A stretch of 64,000 nt of DNA from Silvibacterium dinghuense (GCF_004123295.1 NZ_SDMK01000003.1:434001-498000), one strand, 5' to 3'. Positions 44,501-52,551 are shown, counted from the stretch's first letter. The notes: generated by a model not told the origin, from the sequence alone. Made by a program: numbers and translations.

Positions 44501-44974
44501 CTGGATGTTATTGCTGTCCAGCGTCAAGCCAATCGAGGACTGCTCGCTCTGGAGCAGTGGCGTCTCAGCCGTCACGATGACCTTTTCCTGGGCGCCACCC
44601 ACCTTCAAAGAAGGATTGACCTCCAGCGCCTGATCGATCGAGAGCACCAGATTGTTCTCATCGAAGCCCTGAAAACCGGGAGCCTCGACATGGACGAGAT
44701 AATGCCCAGGCCGCAGATCCGCCACCCGGTAATTTCCCGTTGAAGACGAGGTGATGACATGCTGCGCGTTCGTCTCCAGATCGGTCACGGTTACCGTCGC
44801 ACCCACCACCGGCGCACCACTCGGATCGGTCACTACGCCGCCGATTGTTCCAGTCACGCCCTGTCCAAAGGCGCGCGACCCCATGCAAATTGCCGCCAGA
44901 GCAAGCAGTGCTGCGCAGTGCATAGGCGCAGATCGATGCCCTCGGAGGCGTAGCCTCTTCCCAAGAGTGTTCAT
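41561..44974 (-). CDS. TonB-dependent receptor, Oar-type
   Basis: 1137 residues from ATG 44974 (MNTLGKRLRLRG), with GGGAG five bases upstream; the open frame to 45034 has no supporting site. Signal peptide to about residue 39 (SRAFGQ), carboxypeptidase-regulatory domain about 43-130 (GTIGGVVTDPSGAPVVGA), plug with RRNSYGGMATTLDGTINEE, barrel with ERNGDFSEF, and a C-terminal strand MEFGAKFTF. Substrate unknown. The membrane-anchored regulator upstream on the same strand (45158-46528) and a TTCACNGT site pair between the two genes suggest dedicated control. Confidence 0.94.
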   Translation of the reverse strand: MNTLGKRLRLRGHRSAPMHCAALLALAAICMGSRAFGQGVTGTIGGVVTDPSGAPVVGATVTVTDLETNAQHVITSSSTGNYRVADLRPGHYLVHVEAPGFQGFDENNLVLSIDQALEVNPSLKVGGAQEKVIVTAETPLLQSEQSSIGLTLDSNNIQNTPLNGRLSVLGLMILAPGVQNLSTAQDTVPATGVTLSLGTGRRNSYGGMATTLDGTINEEVSLQRSEAEIPSIDALQEFKLITNGAPAEFGQAGQIIVATKGGANRIHGELLEFNRSKGTSAKTYSFVTPEKTSARPPYERNEYGGNFSGPIFIPHLYDGRDRSFFFAAYERYAYTFSSSANTIQPTEDERNGDFSEFLAGGACNSTGTSVHIVNPMTGTDYYTANGNKIPSSDINQVSLKLLKLLYPTPTTSGCDTTNTYELIDYTQKAQRFSLRLDHKLSEKDQLRGTFMRAFYGPYPASWTDSLQGGYSADGEHNADTILGWTHTFSPTLVLDVPASYLHLIIVRQPHVNDVNFGSFISGLGSIEYGGAPTIAIKNLTSTGDSGGGHAGLEQDIEFQPTLTKVFSKHTIKTGFSWVWSNYYSGSIVSNGSFDFGNTTTYSGVPFADFLLGVPDKTVNGNPASYNIREKENQYAGFIQDDWKALPTLTLNYGLRYDLQWFQKDPYGRNSLYIPEQGKLVVFGDSIPASAVSSYVSSLESYGVIETSAQAKMSSNPWDYLGHPKNDFAPRLGFAWEATPKTVVRGAFGIYYNLVPTQYTNTEIDNLPFTATVTHTNSSTATSSGYFTMSDPFASTGAYSSNPSVGAQAKSKTPYTEQYNLAVERDLGDGFDLRVGYVGQHNLKQNNVQGPGTTTINLNVQQYPLINASPQKTYNVQPFSSITLNTIPVFHSDMNSLQVGLHKRYSHGLSVNAEYQWTRILGNENLLNPSGVNVNDSYGPASGTVPEVLNLNYTYELPFGHGHLIAGNARGVLNTIISGWQYSGVGTFQQGTYFTVTANTPSNTVGLTSTRANRVAGVPLYPKHKTNAEWFNPAAFSAPGSYASTDGNTYAAMGNSSYDMLRGPGWWNMDMNLMKNISWGERYNVQLRGDTFNSFNHPNFGVPASNISTPSSVGTITSTSSSPVYEQRTMEFGAKFTF

Positions 44975-45067
44975 TGTTTCTCCCTTACAGTCTTCCGCGC
45001 GCCATCCTCGATCGGGAGGTGCGGATGCCCTCAACCTAGCAAGGTAAAAATGCTGGAGGCAGGTACT

Positions 45068-45090
45068 TTCACGGTCACTCTCACTGTGAA
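45068..45090. promoter_or_regulatory. Inverted TTCACNGT pair upstream of the receptor
   Basis: TTCACGGT (45068-45075) faces ACTGTGAA (45083-45090), an inverted pair with TTTCAC/GTGAAA ends, 94-116 bases upstream of the receptor start. It is related to the sites at 2827 and 46604. A role as regulator binding site is inference. Confidence 0.4.
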
Positions 45091-45157
45091 AGCGGCCTGA
45101 TGCGCGGAGAGATTGCAGGAGTGTAAATACAGGGTTTCAGTAGGGTTACAACGAGGC

Positions 45158-46528
45158 TTAGAGCTGGTGATAGCAGAGCACACTGCTCTCGTGCGGATCG
45201 CCGCGAAGGTTCCTGGTAGAGATCAGAATCTCGAAGTGAGGTATCCCCTGCTTGCTGGAAATACGCTCCAGCAGGCTCGAAAATCCATGGCTGAAGAGAA
45301 ACTCCGTGGCCGCTTCGGTTCCAGCTCGGCTCGTCCCGCCTACCAGCAAAGAGGAGCCTTGCCCATCCAGGCCGGGGAGATAGGCCACGATGCCATAAGC
45401 CTCATGCTCGGATTCGCCGCCTACTTCGAAGTAGCGCGCCTGCTCTCCCGTCTTCGGCTTGCGGTTCAGGATCACATTCCGGTGAGAGCTCTGGTCGTAA
45501 TCGACGACGAAATCCATATACGGCGCATAGAGATCGACCCACGGATTCGATCTGGGCCCGCCGATCAGGACCGAATTCGATTCCCCGAGTTCCTTCAGAT
45601 TCAAATCCCGCGCAAAGCGGATATGCGCCTGCGTGTGCCGCGCGCCGGCAAGCTGTCCCAGATTCCAGGCCAGGTTTAGATCAGCCATATTCGTATATCG
45701 GCCGAAGGCGATGCTGCGCTTCACTTCGTCCATATCCGGAGGCGCATAGCCATCCTTGTCTCCGGTGTCCTTGCCGTTTAAATACCGGTGACTCATGTAG
45801 TCATCGAGCGCCACACGCTTATCATCGATCTTTTCCAGCAGCACCAGACTGCTGTCCGAGGGCACGATGATGACCTCGCGCTTCGTACTCAGCAGCGAGT
45901 CCCAGAAAATGGCTTCCTTCGTCTCCCGTGTATGGGTCCAGTATCGAAATCCCTGATAACCCAGGAATGCGATCAAAGCCAGAATCCAGACAAGCGCTCC
46001 CCCGAGCATCAGGCGAGACGCCTGAAAGCCCCAGGACCACCGGCGTTGCGGGAGCGCAAGCGATTCCACCTGTGATTTGTCGGAGGAAGACGCACGCAGG
46101 CCTGTTTCGGAGCCAGCCCCAACACGCAGCAGCTCCTCTGCGGATTCGCTTTCTGCACTTCCCTGCGGATAAGGGTCGAAGTGCGGCACATAAGAGCCCT
46201 TGGGAACAGACAGCACAAAGGGCTCGTCCTTGCCTTCGGTGGCAAAGTACTCTTCCAGCCGCTGCCGAAGCTGGCGAGCCTGGGAACGCACGATGCTGTC
46301 GTCGCCGACGTGATAACCTTCAGGCCGTCCGAAGACATGCACGCCCACGCGCTGCTCATTCAAGCGGTTGGCCAGCCCAAGGCGCTCCTGTTCACAGATA
46401 AAGCGCAGAAATGCCGACAGCCTGGGGGCACGACGGAATTGATCGGAAGCTAAAACGCGCTCCATCAACTCTCGTCGCCGCTCCACATCCATCGCTTCGC
46501 TGCGTCCTATTGTCTGTGTTGTGGCCAC
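45158..46528 (-). CDS. Membrane-anchored putative regulator with winged-helix-like N-domain
   Basis: 456-residue protein. The cytoplasmic N-terminal domain (about 15-120) contains FRRAPRLSAFLRFICEQ, LNEQRVGVHVFGRPEGYHVGDDSIVRSQARQLRQRL and FVLSVPKGSYVPHF. That arrangement is familiar from N-terminal, probably winged-helix domains of rhizobial cyclase/TPR proteins. One membrane helix (about 171-193) is followed by a roughly 260-residue external domain with no motif I recognise. The topology is that of a ToxR/CadC-like one-component regulator. It lies 183 bases upstream of a receptor on the same strand and has a TTCACNGT pair in its own promoter region. Function is inferred from shape and context. 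Confidence 0.7.
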   Translation of the reverse strand: MATTQTIGRSEAMDVERRRELMERVLASDQFRRAPRLSAFLRFICEQERLGLANRLNEQRVGVHVFGRPEGYHVGDDSIVRSQARQLRQRLEEYFATEGKDEPFVLSVPKGSYVPHFDPYPQGSAESESAEELLRVGAGSETGLRASSSDKSQVESLALPQRRWSWGFQASRLMLGGALVWILALIAFLGYQGFRYWTHTRETKEAIFWDSLLSTKREVIIVPSDSSLVLLEKIDDKRVALDDYMSHRYLNGKDTGDKDGYAPPDMDEVKRSIAFGRYTNMADLNLAWNLGQLAGARHTQAHIRFARDLNLKELGESNSVLIGGPRSNPWVDLYAPYMDFVVDYDQSSHRNVILNRKPKTGEQARYFEVGGESEHEAYGIVAYLPGLDGQGSSLLVGGTSRAGTEAATEFLFSHGFSSLLERISSKQGIPHFEILISTRNLRGDPHESSVLCYHQL

Positions 46529-46868
46529 GGGGAATTCACTTTTATCTTATCGATTCCTGCGGGAATCCCTTGGCCACTGCTTGTAAACAATCCGAAAAAA
46601 ATCACCGTGAAGCAAAGCCGCTCCACGGTGAAATCATCTGTATCGCAAGGCTTCCGGACTTGTCCGTCTGGCAGACACTGTCTTGCACAACACCTCTATA
46701 TAGAAGGAATGCTTAACGTGTATCTCCGTCGTCCTCGCCGCAAAAACACAACTGCCAGCTCACTCTACGAGAGAGCACAACAGAGGACAGCCGCTGAATA
46801 GCCTGAACGCTGGACGTGGAAAATGTACGGTGTGATTGGCTACGAAGGGTGATTCGGACAGACGTGCT
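46529..46868. other. Intergenic region upstream of the membrane regulator
   Basis: 340 bases between the regulator start (minus) and the tRNA-Cys 3' end (minus). It contains the TTCACNGT pair at 46604-46632. A short plus-strand frame (start 46709 or GTG 46718, end 46801, about 27-30 residues, Arg- and Thr-rich) follows an AGAAGGA stretch; I regard it as possible but unproven. Confidence 0.4.
46604..46632. promoter_or_regulatory. TTCACNGT pair forming an inverted CACCGTG/CACGGTG repeat
   Basis: ACCGTGAA (46604-46611) and ACGGTGAA (46625-46632) are, on the minus strand, TTCACGGT and TTCACCGT in direct orientation. Because the central base differs, CACCGTG and CACGGTG can also pair as a hairpin. 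It lies about 75-105 bases upstream of the regulator start, which would fit autoregulation. Confidence 0.4.
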
Positions 46869-46943
46869 TGGAGGCGCGGGTCGGAATCGAACCGACGCAT
46901 AAAGGTTTTGCAGACCTCTCCCTTACCACTTGGGTACCGCGCC
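46869..46943 (-). tRNA. tRNA-Cys (GCA)
   Basis: A full cloverleaf on the minus strand, 75 bases including an encoded CCA: acceptor GGCGCGG/CCGCGCC, D-stem CCC/GGG, anticodon loop CTGCAAA, T-stem GTCGG/CCGAC, discriminator T. It differs clearly from the second tRNA-Cys at 53622. Confidence 0.95.
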
Positions 46944-47036
46944 CTGTAGCGGCAGAAAGCGCCTGCGGCTTAAACCCCGCGGCGCTCATGAAGCCAACAC
47001 AGCGTTTACCCGGGGTGGGACAACGGTCTGGCTGAC

Positions 47037-47111
47037 TGGAGCGGGAGACGGGACTTGAACCCGCGACCCTCGCCTTGGCAAGGCGATGCTCTACCACTGA
47101 GCTACTCCCGC
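47037..47111 (-). tRNA. tRNA-Gly (GCC)
   Basis: A full cloverleaf on the minus strand, 75 bases including CCA: acceptor GCGGGAG/CTCCCGC, anticodon loop with GCC between ATCGCCT-side pairing, T-loop TTCAAGT. It lies 93 bases upstream of tRNA-Cys in the same direction, so a joint transcript is likely. Confidence 0.95.
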
Positions 47112-47193
47112 TTGGTACTTTTTAAGTATCCCATGAGCAGGGCTTAAGGTCAACGCCATCAGCCCTGTGGGAAATCCGCATCCGCTGTGGGAA

Positions 47194-47907
47194 TTACAAC
47201 GCGGAATGGATCACCCGTCCCGCACCCGCTTCGACACCCGTGATCCGGCCATCCCGCATGTGCAGAATGCGGTCGGCAATCGAGGCGGCTTCCGGATTAT
47301 GCGTAATCATCAGCACCGTCTGCTTATAGTCGCGGTTGGAACGCTGCAGCATCTCCAGCACCGCGTCGGAGCTGGCCGTATCCAGATTCCCCGTCGGCTC
47401 GTCGGCCAGAATAATCGCCGGCTGCGTGACCAGCGCCCGTGCAATCGCAACACGCTGCTGCTGTCCGCCGGAGAGCTCCGAGGGCCTGTGATCCAGGCGA
47501 TCGCTGATGCCCAGCATGTCCGTCAGATTGCGCAGATGCGCTTCATCCAGAGGCTCCGTACGCCCCGAGATACTGTAGGCAATATCGATATTCTGTCGCG
47601 CGGTCAACGTCGGCAGCAGATTGAACTTCTGGAAAACAAAGCCGATCTTCGATTTGCGCATCTTGGTTCGCTCGGCGTCGTTCAAGGTAGCAAAATCCAC
47701 GCCGTCGATGACGATCCGTCCGCTGGTCGCCTGCGTCAGGCCGCCAAGCAGATAGAACAGCGTCGATTTGCCGCTGCCTGAAGGACCCACGATGCTGACA
47801 AACTCGCCCCGCTCTACCGTGAACGACGCGCTCTGCAGCGCCTTCACTTCCACCTTGCCGGAGCGATAGACCTTTTCCAGTTGTTCCGCTTGAATAATCG
47901 GCTGCAC
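47194..47907 (-). CDS. ABC transporter ATPase of the MacB/LolD type
   Basis: 237-residue cytoplasmic ATP-binding subunit. Walker [10 protein letters not shown] (42-50), Q-loop VFQKFNLLP, signature LSGGQQQR, Walker [13 protein letters not shown] and H-loop ITHNPE are all intact. The sequence style ([16 protein letters not shown]) is that of the MacB/LolD family, which drives lipoprotein or peptide export with an FtsX-like permease. No permease gene lies next to it, so it is either an orphan subunit or its partner is elsewhere. Start GTG 47907 has no strong ribosome-binding site; it follows the response regulator gene by 21 bases and is probably co-transcribed with it. Confidence 0.92.
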   Translation of the reverse strand: MQPIIQAEQLEKVYRSGKVEVKALQSASFTVERGEFVSIVGPSGSGKSTLFYLLGGLTQATSGRIVIDGVDFATLNDAERTKMRKSKIGFVFQKFNLLPTLTARQNIDIAYSISGRTEPLDEAHLRNLTDMLGISDRLDHRPSELSGGQQQRVAIARALVTQPAIILADEPTGNLDTASSDAVLEMLQRSNRDYKQTVLMITHNPEAASIADRILHMRDGRITGVEAGAGRVIHSAL

Positions 47908-47928
47908 CCGCTTATTGTACCCGTCCGA

Positions 47929-48393
47929 CTAGGAAGCCACGGCCGTGCGCAGATCGGTAAACAGCGGCTCGGCGCCCATCGGCGTCTTGCGCATCGCCGG
48001 CACACGAGGCACGCTCGTCTTCTTCGGCCCGCGCTTGCGCGCAATCATCATGCGGATGCGCTCGAGCATCTCGGCCGGAGCGCTGGCGCCCTTGGGCAGA
48101 AAGGCATCGGCCGCGCTGGCGCGATCGAAGGCCTTTACTGTGCCGCTCACCAGCATCATCGGAATCTCAGGCGTCATCTCCTTCATCCGGCGCACCATCT
48201 CATTGCCGTCCATCTGCGGCATCAGCAGATCGCTCACCACCAGGTCGATCCCACCCTGCGCGAAGACCTCCAGCGCGTCATAGGACGTTGTCGCCGCCAG
48301 CACGCGATAGCCGCGCGTCTCCAGCAAAAACTTCCGCACGGCCAGTGCCTGTTCGTTGTGGTCTACGCAAAGGATCGTCTTCTTCGGTCGCAT
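47929..48393 (-). CDS. Single-domain response regulator
   Basis: 154-residue CheY-like receiver without an output domain. The phosphoacceptor is Asp55 (VVSDLLMPQMDG); LVSGT supplies the conserved Ser/Thr and Lys101 (FLPKG) the conserved lysine. The acidic pair at the N-terminus is reduced to Asp11-His12, so metal binding may be altered. A basic tail (RKRGPKKTSVPRVPAMRKTP) of about 35 residues follows. ATG 48393 follows AAGGA by five bases. No histidine kinase is adjacent. Confidence 0.9.
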   Translation of the reverse strand: MRPKKTILCVDHNEQALAVRKFLLETRGYRVLAATTSYDALEVFAQGGIDLVVSDLLMPQMDGNEMVRRMKEMTPEIPMMLVSGTVKAFDRASAADAFLPKGASAPAEMLERIRMMIARKRGPKKTSVPRVPAMRKTPMGAEPLFTDLRTAVAS

Positions 48394-48917
48394 CGTTGTC
48401 CTTGCTGCCTTGCTGCCTCGCAAAGCCCGTCAGTCTGCGGACACACGTCGAGCGTGCGAATCCCGCAATGGGTTCCGTTGGCCGCTTCCATGTCGTTAGA
48501 AAAAACAGGGCTCCTGCCGCATTGCTTGCGGGCAAAAACGCAAAAGAGCGTTCTGCCCGTGCGCACACGGGGCCGCTGTCCCTCATCCTCAGGATGCGGA
48601 GAGCATAGGACGGCTACACGCCGTGCACACATTCCCGCTGCTTGCGCCTTCTCGGAATACTCTCCGGAACATGGCAGCCAGCGTATGTGCGCGTGTGTCA
48701 CGCGTCCTTTGCTCAGGTTCAGTTTTCAGTCAATCGGCGAAAGTTGCGCCCCGCTTTTCCCGGAACGCTTGCCAAGATTACGAAGCTCGCCGCCCCTCCG
48801 CAATAGGGAACAACAGGCGAAGAAAACATGATTTCCGCTGTGGAATACGGGTCCCAATTTCCTTACTGCTGTGAATACAGGAGTTGCGCTGTTCATCTCT
48901 TGTTGAAACTGTGTGAA
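48394..48917. other. Intergenic region, nothing recognised
   Basis: About 520 bases between the response regulator start and the PhzF stop. The frames present are Cys/Arg-rich with poor starts and look non-coding. I see no tRNA, clear terminator or promoter, although the segment near 48585-48610 (CTCATCCTCAGGATG) is a small inverted repeat. Confidence 0.4.
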
Positions 48918-49865
48918 TCAATCAAGGAAAAAGCGTCCCTCTGCCACAAGAACAGTGCTGCCACCCACCCGCACTTCACTCACAGTGGCATCATTTCGTT
49001 GAAAAGAGCTGTAGATATCGCTTGGCCGCCGCATCTCGATGCCCTGCCGGAGATGCAGCTCTGCGCCCTCCGCCAGCACGCCCCGCGCGGCCAGGTAGGC
49101 AGTGGCACAGCCAGCAGCCGAGCCTGTCGCCGGATCTTCGCCGTTATAAAACTGCATCCGCGAGCGCCAGGCATGCGCACCCTCTTCTGCAATCACATAA
49201 AAGAACTTCGCATGCGGCCCATCGGCATCTTCCGCTGCAACGCGGGCCAGGTATTCATTCGCACGATGCCCATCCACACGCAGCCGCGTGAGCGCCTCCA
49301 CGGAGCGCAGCGGCACTACACAGAACGGCAGCCCCGTCGACACTGTCTGCGGCAGCAGCTCGGCATGCAGATCCTCTACGGCCAACCCCAGAAGTGGAGC
49401 AAGCTCTTCCGGCTTATGCGTACGCCCAAAGACAGGCCTGGGCTGCGTCATGACACCGCGCTCGATTCCGCCGGAACGATGAAATGCAACTGGCACGCGT
49501 CCCGCCTTCAGATCGAGCACCACGCGCTCCGCATTGGCCCACTCCGGAAACAGCGCCCGGATCACCGTCGCCGTACCCAGCGTGGGATGCCCCGCAAAGG
49601 GCAGCTCTTCCTCCGTGGTAAAAATGCGAACCAGGACACCGCGTTCGCGCTCCACCGAGGCGTCGCGCCGCACGATGAAGGTGGTTTCGGAAAGGTTTGT
49701 CTCCCGCGCCAGGGCCTGCATCTCGTCCGTGCTTAACCCGCCCGCGTCCACAAACACAGCCAGCTGATTCCCCGCCAGCCGGTGCGTCGTGAATACATCG
49801 CACAGCTGATAGGCAAAGGCTCTGCGCCTCAACGCAGAGCCTGAAGAATGGTTCTCTGGATTCAA
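48918..49865 (-). CDS. PhzF-family isomerase/epimerase-like protein
   Basis: 315-residue cytoplasmic protein of the PhzF/diaminopimelate-epimerase fold. The conserved catalytic Glu is in NLSETTFI (Glu60), with FTTEEELPFAGHPTLGTA and the C-terminal NGEDPATGSAAGCATAYL loop. These are signature segments of the family, which often acts in secondary metabolism or has unknown substrates. Start is TTG 49865 behind GGTGAGAC; the initial 17 residues are not part of the fold. No phenazine genes are nearby, so a role in phenazine synthesis is not supported. Confidence 0.92.
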   Translation of the reverse strand: MNPENHSSGSALRRRAFAYQLCDVFTTHRLAGNQLAVFVDAGGLSTDEMQALARETNLSETTFIVRRDASVERERGVLVRIFTTEEELPFAGHPTLGTATVIRALFPEWANAERVVLDLKAGRVPVAFHRSGGIERGVMTQPRPVFGRTHKPEELAPLLGLAVEDLHAELLPQTVSTGLPFCVVPLRSVEALTRLRVDGHRANEYLARVAAEDADGPHAKFFYVIAEEGAHAWRSRMQFYNGEDPATGSAAGCATAYLAARGVLAEGAELHLRQGIEMRRPSDIYSSFQRNDATVSEVRVGGSTVLVAEGRFFLD

Positions 49866-49923
49866 GTCTCACCGCGCCTCACCCGCGTGATCTTATGATC
49901 GCCGATGCAGCGGCCGACGCCTG

Positions 49924-50868
49924 CTATTTTTCGATCCTGACCGATGCTCCGACAGCTTCCAGTCGCTCGGCGAAGCGTTCCGCCTCGGCGCGGGAAAGCC
50001 CGTCGTCGGCCAGCAGCTCAAAACCGGGCCTGCCCAGCTTCGCGATCTCCTCGTCTTCAATATCCGGCCACAGCTCCCGAATCACTTCCAGCACCCTGGC
50101 CTTGGAAAAGCCGGTGTTCGTCACCATCACCCTGTACTCGTCGCTGCCTGGCGCAACATTCTCATCGGATGACTCCGTCGCTGGCGTCGCGAACGGAGAG
50201 GACGCACTCTTGGCAAAGGCACTGCCTTCTGAAAAGGGATTCCCGGCGGCAGCTTTCCCCTCTTGATTTCCAGATATCGCCTGATCGAGCGCCTTGCTGA
50301 TCGAGGCTGCCGACGCAGCGAGGTCCGGTCGCTGGCTCAGCGCCTGGCGCACCGCGTCCTGGATCCCCGGATTGTTCTTCAGCCACTCCGCGCCCTGCTC
50401 CGTGCCATTGACCGTAACGGTCACGGTGCGGCGCGTGCCCGGTTGCTGCACATTGTCGGTCCCCAGCAGCGCATCCAGCTCCGCTTGTATCTCCTCTTCT
50501 GAAGGCTCCTCATCCGAGGGCACCTCATCGAAGGGCAGTGCCGTGTCCGCATCTGCGATGCGCACGCGCGCGCCGGACTCTTCAAGAGCCGCGCGCAGCG
50601 CCACCGCCTGGGGACTCGCGCCATCGCTCATAAGCATCGCCGGCACATTCTCCACCAGGTTCTTTGCATCGGCCAGGCCCAGATTCAGCGCCTTCAGCAG
50701 CACCTTGATCGTCCTGATCTTGTTGGGTCCGCAGTCCAGCAGCACCAGCGATCCCGGCACAATCGGAGCACGCGGAGCCGAGATGGCCGCGGCGTTCTTC
50801 TTCCTGCCGGACCGCGTGGCCAGCACAATCAGCAGGATCACCGCAATGATGACCAGATAGTGAAGCAT
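49924..50868 (-). CDS. Membrane-anchored protein with two L7/L12 C-terminal-like domains
   Basis: 314 residues from ATG 50868 (MLHYLVIIAV), which follows AAAGGTGG by ten bases; GTG 50892 is an in-frame alternative. One N-terminal membrane helix (1-19) and a basic stretch (RSGRKKN) place the rest in the cytoplasm. Two domains resemble the ribosomal L7/L12 C-terminal (ClpS-like) fold: about 37-104 (KIRTIKVLLKALNLGLADAKNLVENVP) and about 240-314 (KARVLEVIRELWPDIEDEEIAKLG). An acidic and Ala/Ser-rich linker lies between. Third gene downstream of the SPFH protein. Role unknown; a stress-membrane function with SPFH is a guess. Confidence 0.75.
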   Translation of the reverse strand: MLHYLVIIAVILLIVLATRSGRKKNAAAISAPRAPIVPGSLVLLDCGPNKIRTIKVLLKALNLGLADAKNLVENVPAMLMSDGASPQAVALRAALEESGARVRIADADTALPFDEVPSDEEPSEEEIQAELDALLGTDNVQQPGTRRTVTVTVNGTEQGAEWLKNNPGIQDAVRQALSQRPDLAASAASISKALDQAISGNQEGKAAAGNPFSEGSAFAKSASSPFATPATESSDENVAPGSDEYRVMVTNTGFSKARVLEVIRELWPDIEDEEIAKLGRPGFELLADDGLSRAEAERFAERLEAVGASVRIEK

Positions 50869-50946
50869 CTCCGTGATACCACCTTTCTTCACTTACAAAA
50901 TCACTTACCGGTACTGAGCAAAAACCAGCCCCTGCAAAGCTTCGGA

Positions 50947-51495
50947 CTATCCGAGCTTCGCGTGCAGAAGAGACTCGCGCTGATGCAGCGTTTCGGAGAT
51001 AGCCTTCAGCCCCTGTTGCAGTTCGGACTTGGACGCGATGAGCGCCGCGCCGTCGCCGCCTTCGGCCCTCGCACACAGCAGATCGGCCTGTCCCACCAGC
51101 AGCGCATCTTGCAACGCCAGCGCCTCGAGCGTAGCCGCTTCCTGGCGATAACGCTGCGTCATGCGGTCATTCTCCGGCACAGGCAGATTCTCGATCTGAC
51201 CTTTGAGCCTGCCTATCTCCCGCGCCAGTAACTCCAGCGCCTGAGCCCCGGCAACGGCCTCGGCATCCGGAAACGGATGAGCACGGCTCGGCGGCGGAAG
51301 TTTCTCCCGCCGCCACTGCACTTCGCCTGCTTCTACCGCTGCCCGCGCCCGGCCGAGCAGCCAGGAGACCTTCGCCCGCACTAACTGGTCGTCGGCGCGA
51401 AGCTGATTTTCCGTGCGATAGAAGTTATAGCCCCAGCCGTAAAACAGATTGATCGCGACCTGCTGGAGCGCGTTTGCGTCATAAAAGTCCGTCAT
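50947..51495 (-). CDS. Helical protein of unknown function in the SPFH operon
   Basis: About 182 residues, soluble, mostly helical, with no motif I recognise. The N-terminus (MTDFYDANALQQVAINLFYGWGYNFYR) is aromatic-rich; the middle (EVQWRREKLPPPSRAHPFPD) is basic and Pro-rich; the C-terminal half is Ala/Leu/Gln helix. The start (ATG 51495 or GTG 51498) directly abuts the SPFH stop, so the two are co-translated. It probably works with the SPFH protein, but no function can be read. Confidence 0.7.
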   Translation of the reverse strand: MTDFYDANALQQVAINLFYGWGYNFYRTENQLRADDQLVRAKVSWLLGRARAAVEAGEVQWRREKLPPPSRAHPFPDAEAVAGAQALELLAREIGRLKGQIENLPVPENDRMTQRYRQEAATLEALALQDALLVGQADLLCARAEGGDGAALIASKSELQQGLKAISETLHQRESLLHAKLG

Positions 51496-51498
51496 CAC

Positions 51499-52332
51499 TT
51501 ACTTCTGCAATCCGGTTTCCGGTCCGACAGGATAGAAACCCGTCGGTTGGCCACCAATATGGAACGGCTGACCGGCCGCCGCGTTCGGAGCCGAAACCAG
51601 TCCCTTCTCCGCCATCCGCAGCGCCAGGTAATAGCGGATCGCCTCCTGTGCGGTAAGACCGATCGCCTGCAGCGAGATCAGCTCGCGCATACGATCGTCC
51701 TTGGGCAGGATCAGCACCTTGAGATCGTTGAGCGTAATGCCATACACCTGCAGAAATTCGGTGAGATGGTTCTTCACTAACTCACGAATCTCCCCGATAT
51801 GCTCGTTGATCTCCTCCATCTTGGTGACCTGGACCACCTGGTTCACCGCCTGCTCGATCGCCGGCCCGGCATAATCGGCCACTTCGCGGGTGTCGATGAA
51901 GTTGCCGTTGAAGGGGAGGTGCGTAATCAGGTCGAGAGCCGCCGCCTTCGAATCGATGTGGATGTAGTAATCCACTTGATAGGCCATCTCCGCCATCTCC
52001 GCGCTCGTGGCAATCCCCTGATTGCGCACCAGCAGCTTCGAGCGGTTGATGTAGATCACCTCGTAGACCCAGGGCGATGAGCCGCCGAAGAATCCCTGCG
52101 CGATCGATCCGAGGAGCGGCTTATCCGGCGTCTCCAGTGCATACTGCCCCGTGTCGTAGACATTCAGCACTGCGCCGCGCGACTTCAGCACGCAGAAATG
52201 GTTACTTTCCACCGTGAGCAACGAACCCGAGACGATGCTGTCGTCCGCGATCTTCACGGCCAGCCCCTTCAGACCCAGCAGGTCTGTCCCATCCGCCTGC
52301 AACGAAGTAATCACCTGGCGAGCGAGCGCCAT
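51499..52332 (-). CDS. SPFH-domain protein (virion-core/YdjI-like)
   Basis: About 277 residues from ATG 52332 (MALARQVITSLQ); ATG 52341 and an upstream TTG are alternatives, and the ribosome-binding site (GGGA) is modest. The sequence shows an SPFH/band-7 core: SNHFCVLKSRGAVLNVYDTGQYALETPDKPL, VYEVIYINRSKLLVRNQGI, then YYIHIDSKAAALDLI and a helical QVTKMEEINEHIGEIRELVKNHLTEFLQVYGITLNDLKV. This resembles the YdjI/virion-core SPFH subgroup, which lacks a classic membrane hairpin. First gene of a three-gene operon with an unknown helical protein and the L7/L12-like membrane protein. Confidence 0.82.
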   Translation of the reverse strand: MALARQVITSLQADGTDLLGLKGLAVKIADDSIVSGSLLTVESNHFCVLKSRGAVLNVYDTGQYALETPDKPLLGSIAQGFFGGSSPWVYEVIYINRSKLLVRNQGIATSAEMAEMAYQVDYYIHIDSKAAALDLITHLPFNGNFIDTREVADYAGPAIEQAVNQVVQVTKMEEINEHIGEIRELVKNHLTEFLQVYGITLNDLKVLILPKDDRMRELISLQAIGLTAQEAIRYYLALRMAEKGLVSAPNAAAGQPFHIGGQPTGFYPVGPETGLQK

Positions 52333-52522
52333 ATTTCCCATCCCTCTCACTTCGCCGCACGCGTTGATTGTGAGAAACAAGACCTGCGACGGCGAAGTAA
52401 GGCAGGCTCATCCCTGAATACACGGTATTTCTGAGGCTCTAAGATGCTGTAACCACAGGGCGGGATGGAGGCAGCTCCCAAAAGTTTTTGGCCCGCATCG
52501 CCGAGCTCTAATATTTCCCGGT

Positions 52523-52551
52523 TTGACATTCATGGGCTGCCTCTCTATGCT
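52523..52551 (+). promoter_or_regulatory. Sigma-70-like promoter upstream of peroxiredoxin
   Basis: TTGACA (52523-52528), 17 bases, TATGCT (52546-52551). Transcription would start near 52557 and would run into the terminator hairpin at 52704-52735 before reaching the peroxiredoxin gene. Confidence 0.55.

Noticed and set aside
46709-46801. 30-codon plus-strand frame after AGAAGGA
   Set aside because: Too short and without a promoter I trust; kept only as a remark in the intergenic entry.
48363-48701. 112-codon minus-strand frame overlapping the response regulator start
   Set aside because: Overlaps a better-supported gene and has random composition.
48918-49865. Phenazine biosynthesis role for the PhzF-like protein
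   Set aside because: No other phz genes nearby; the family is broad and mostly unrelated to phenazines.
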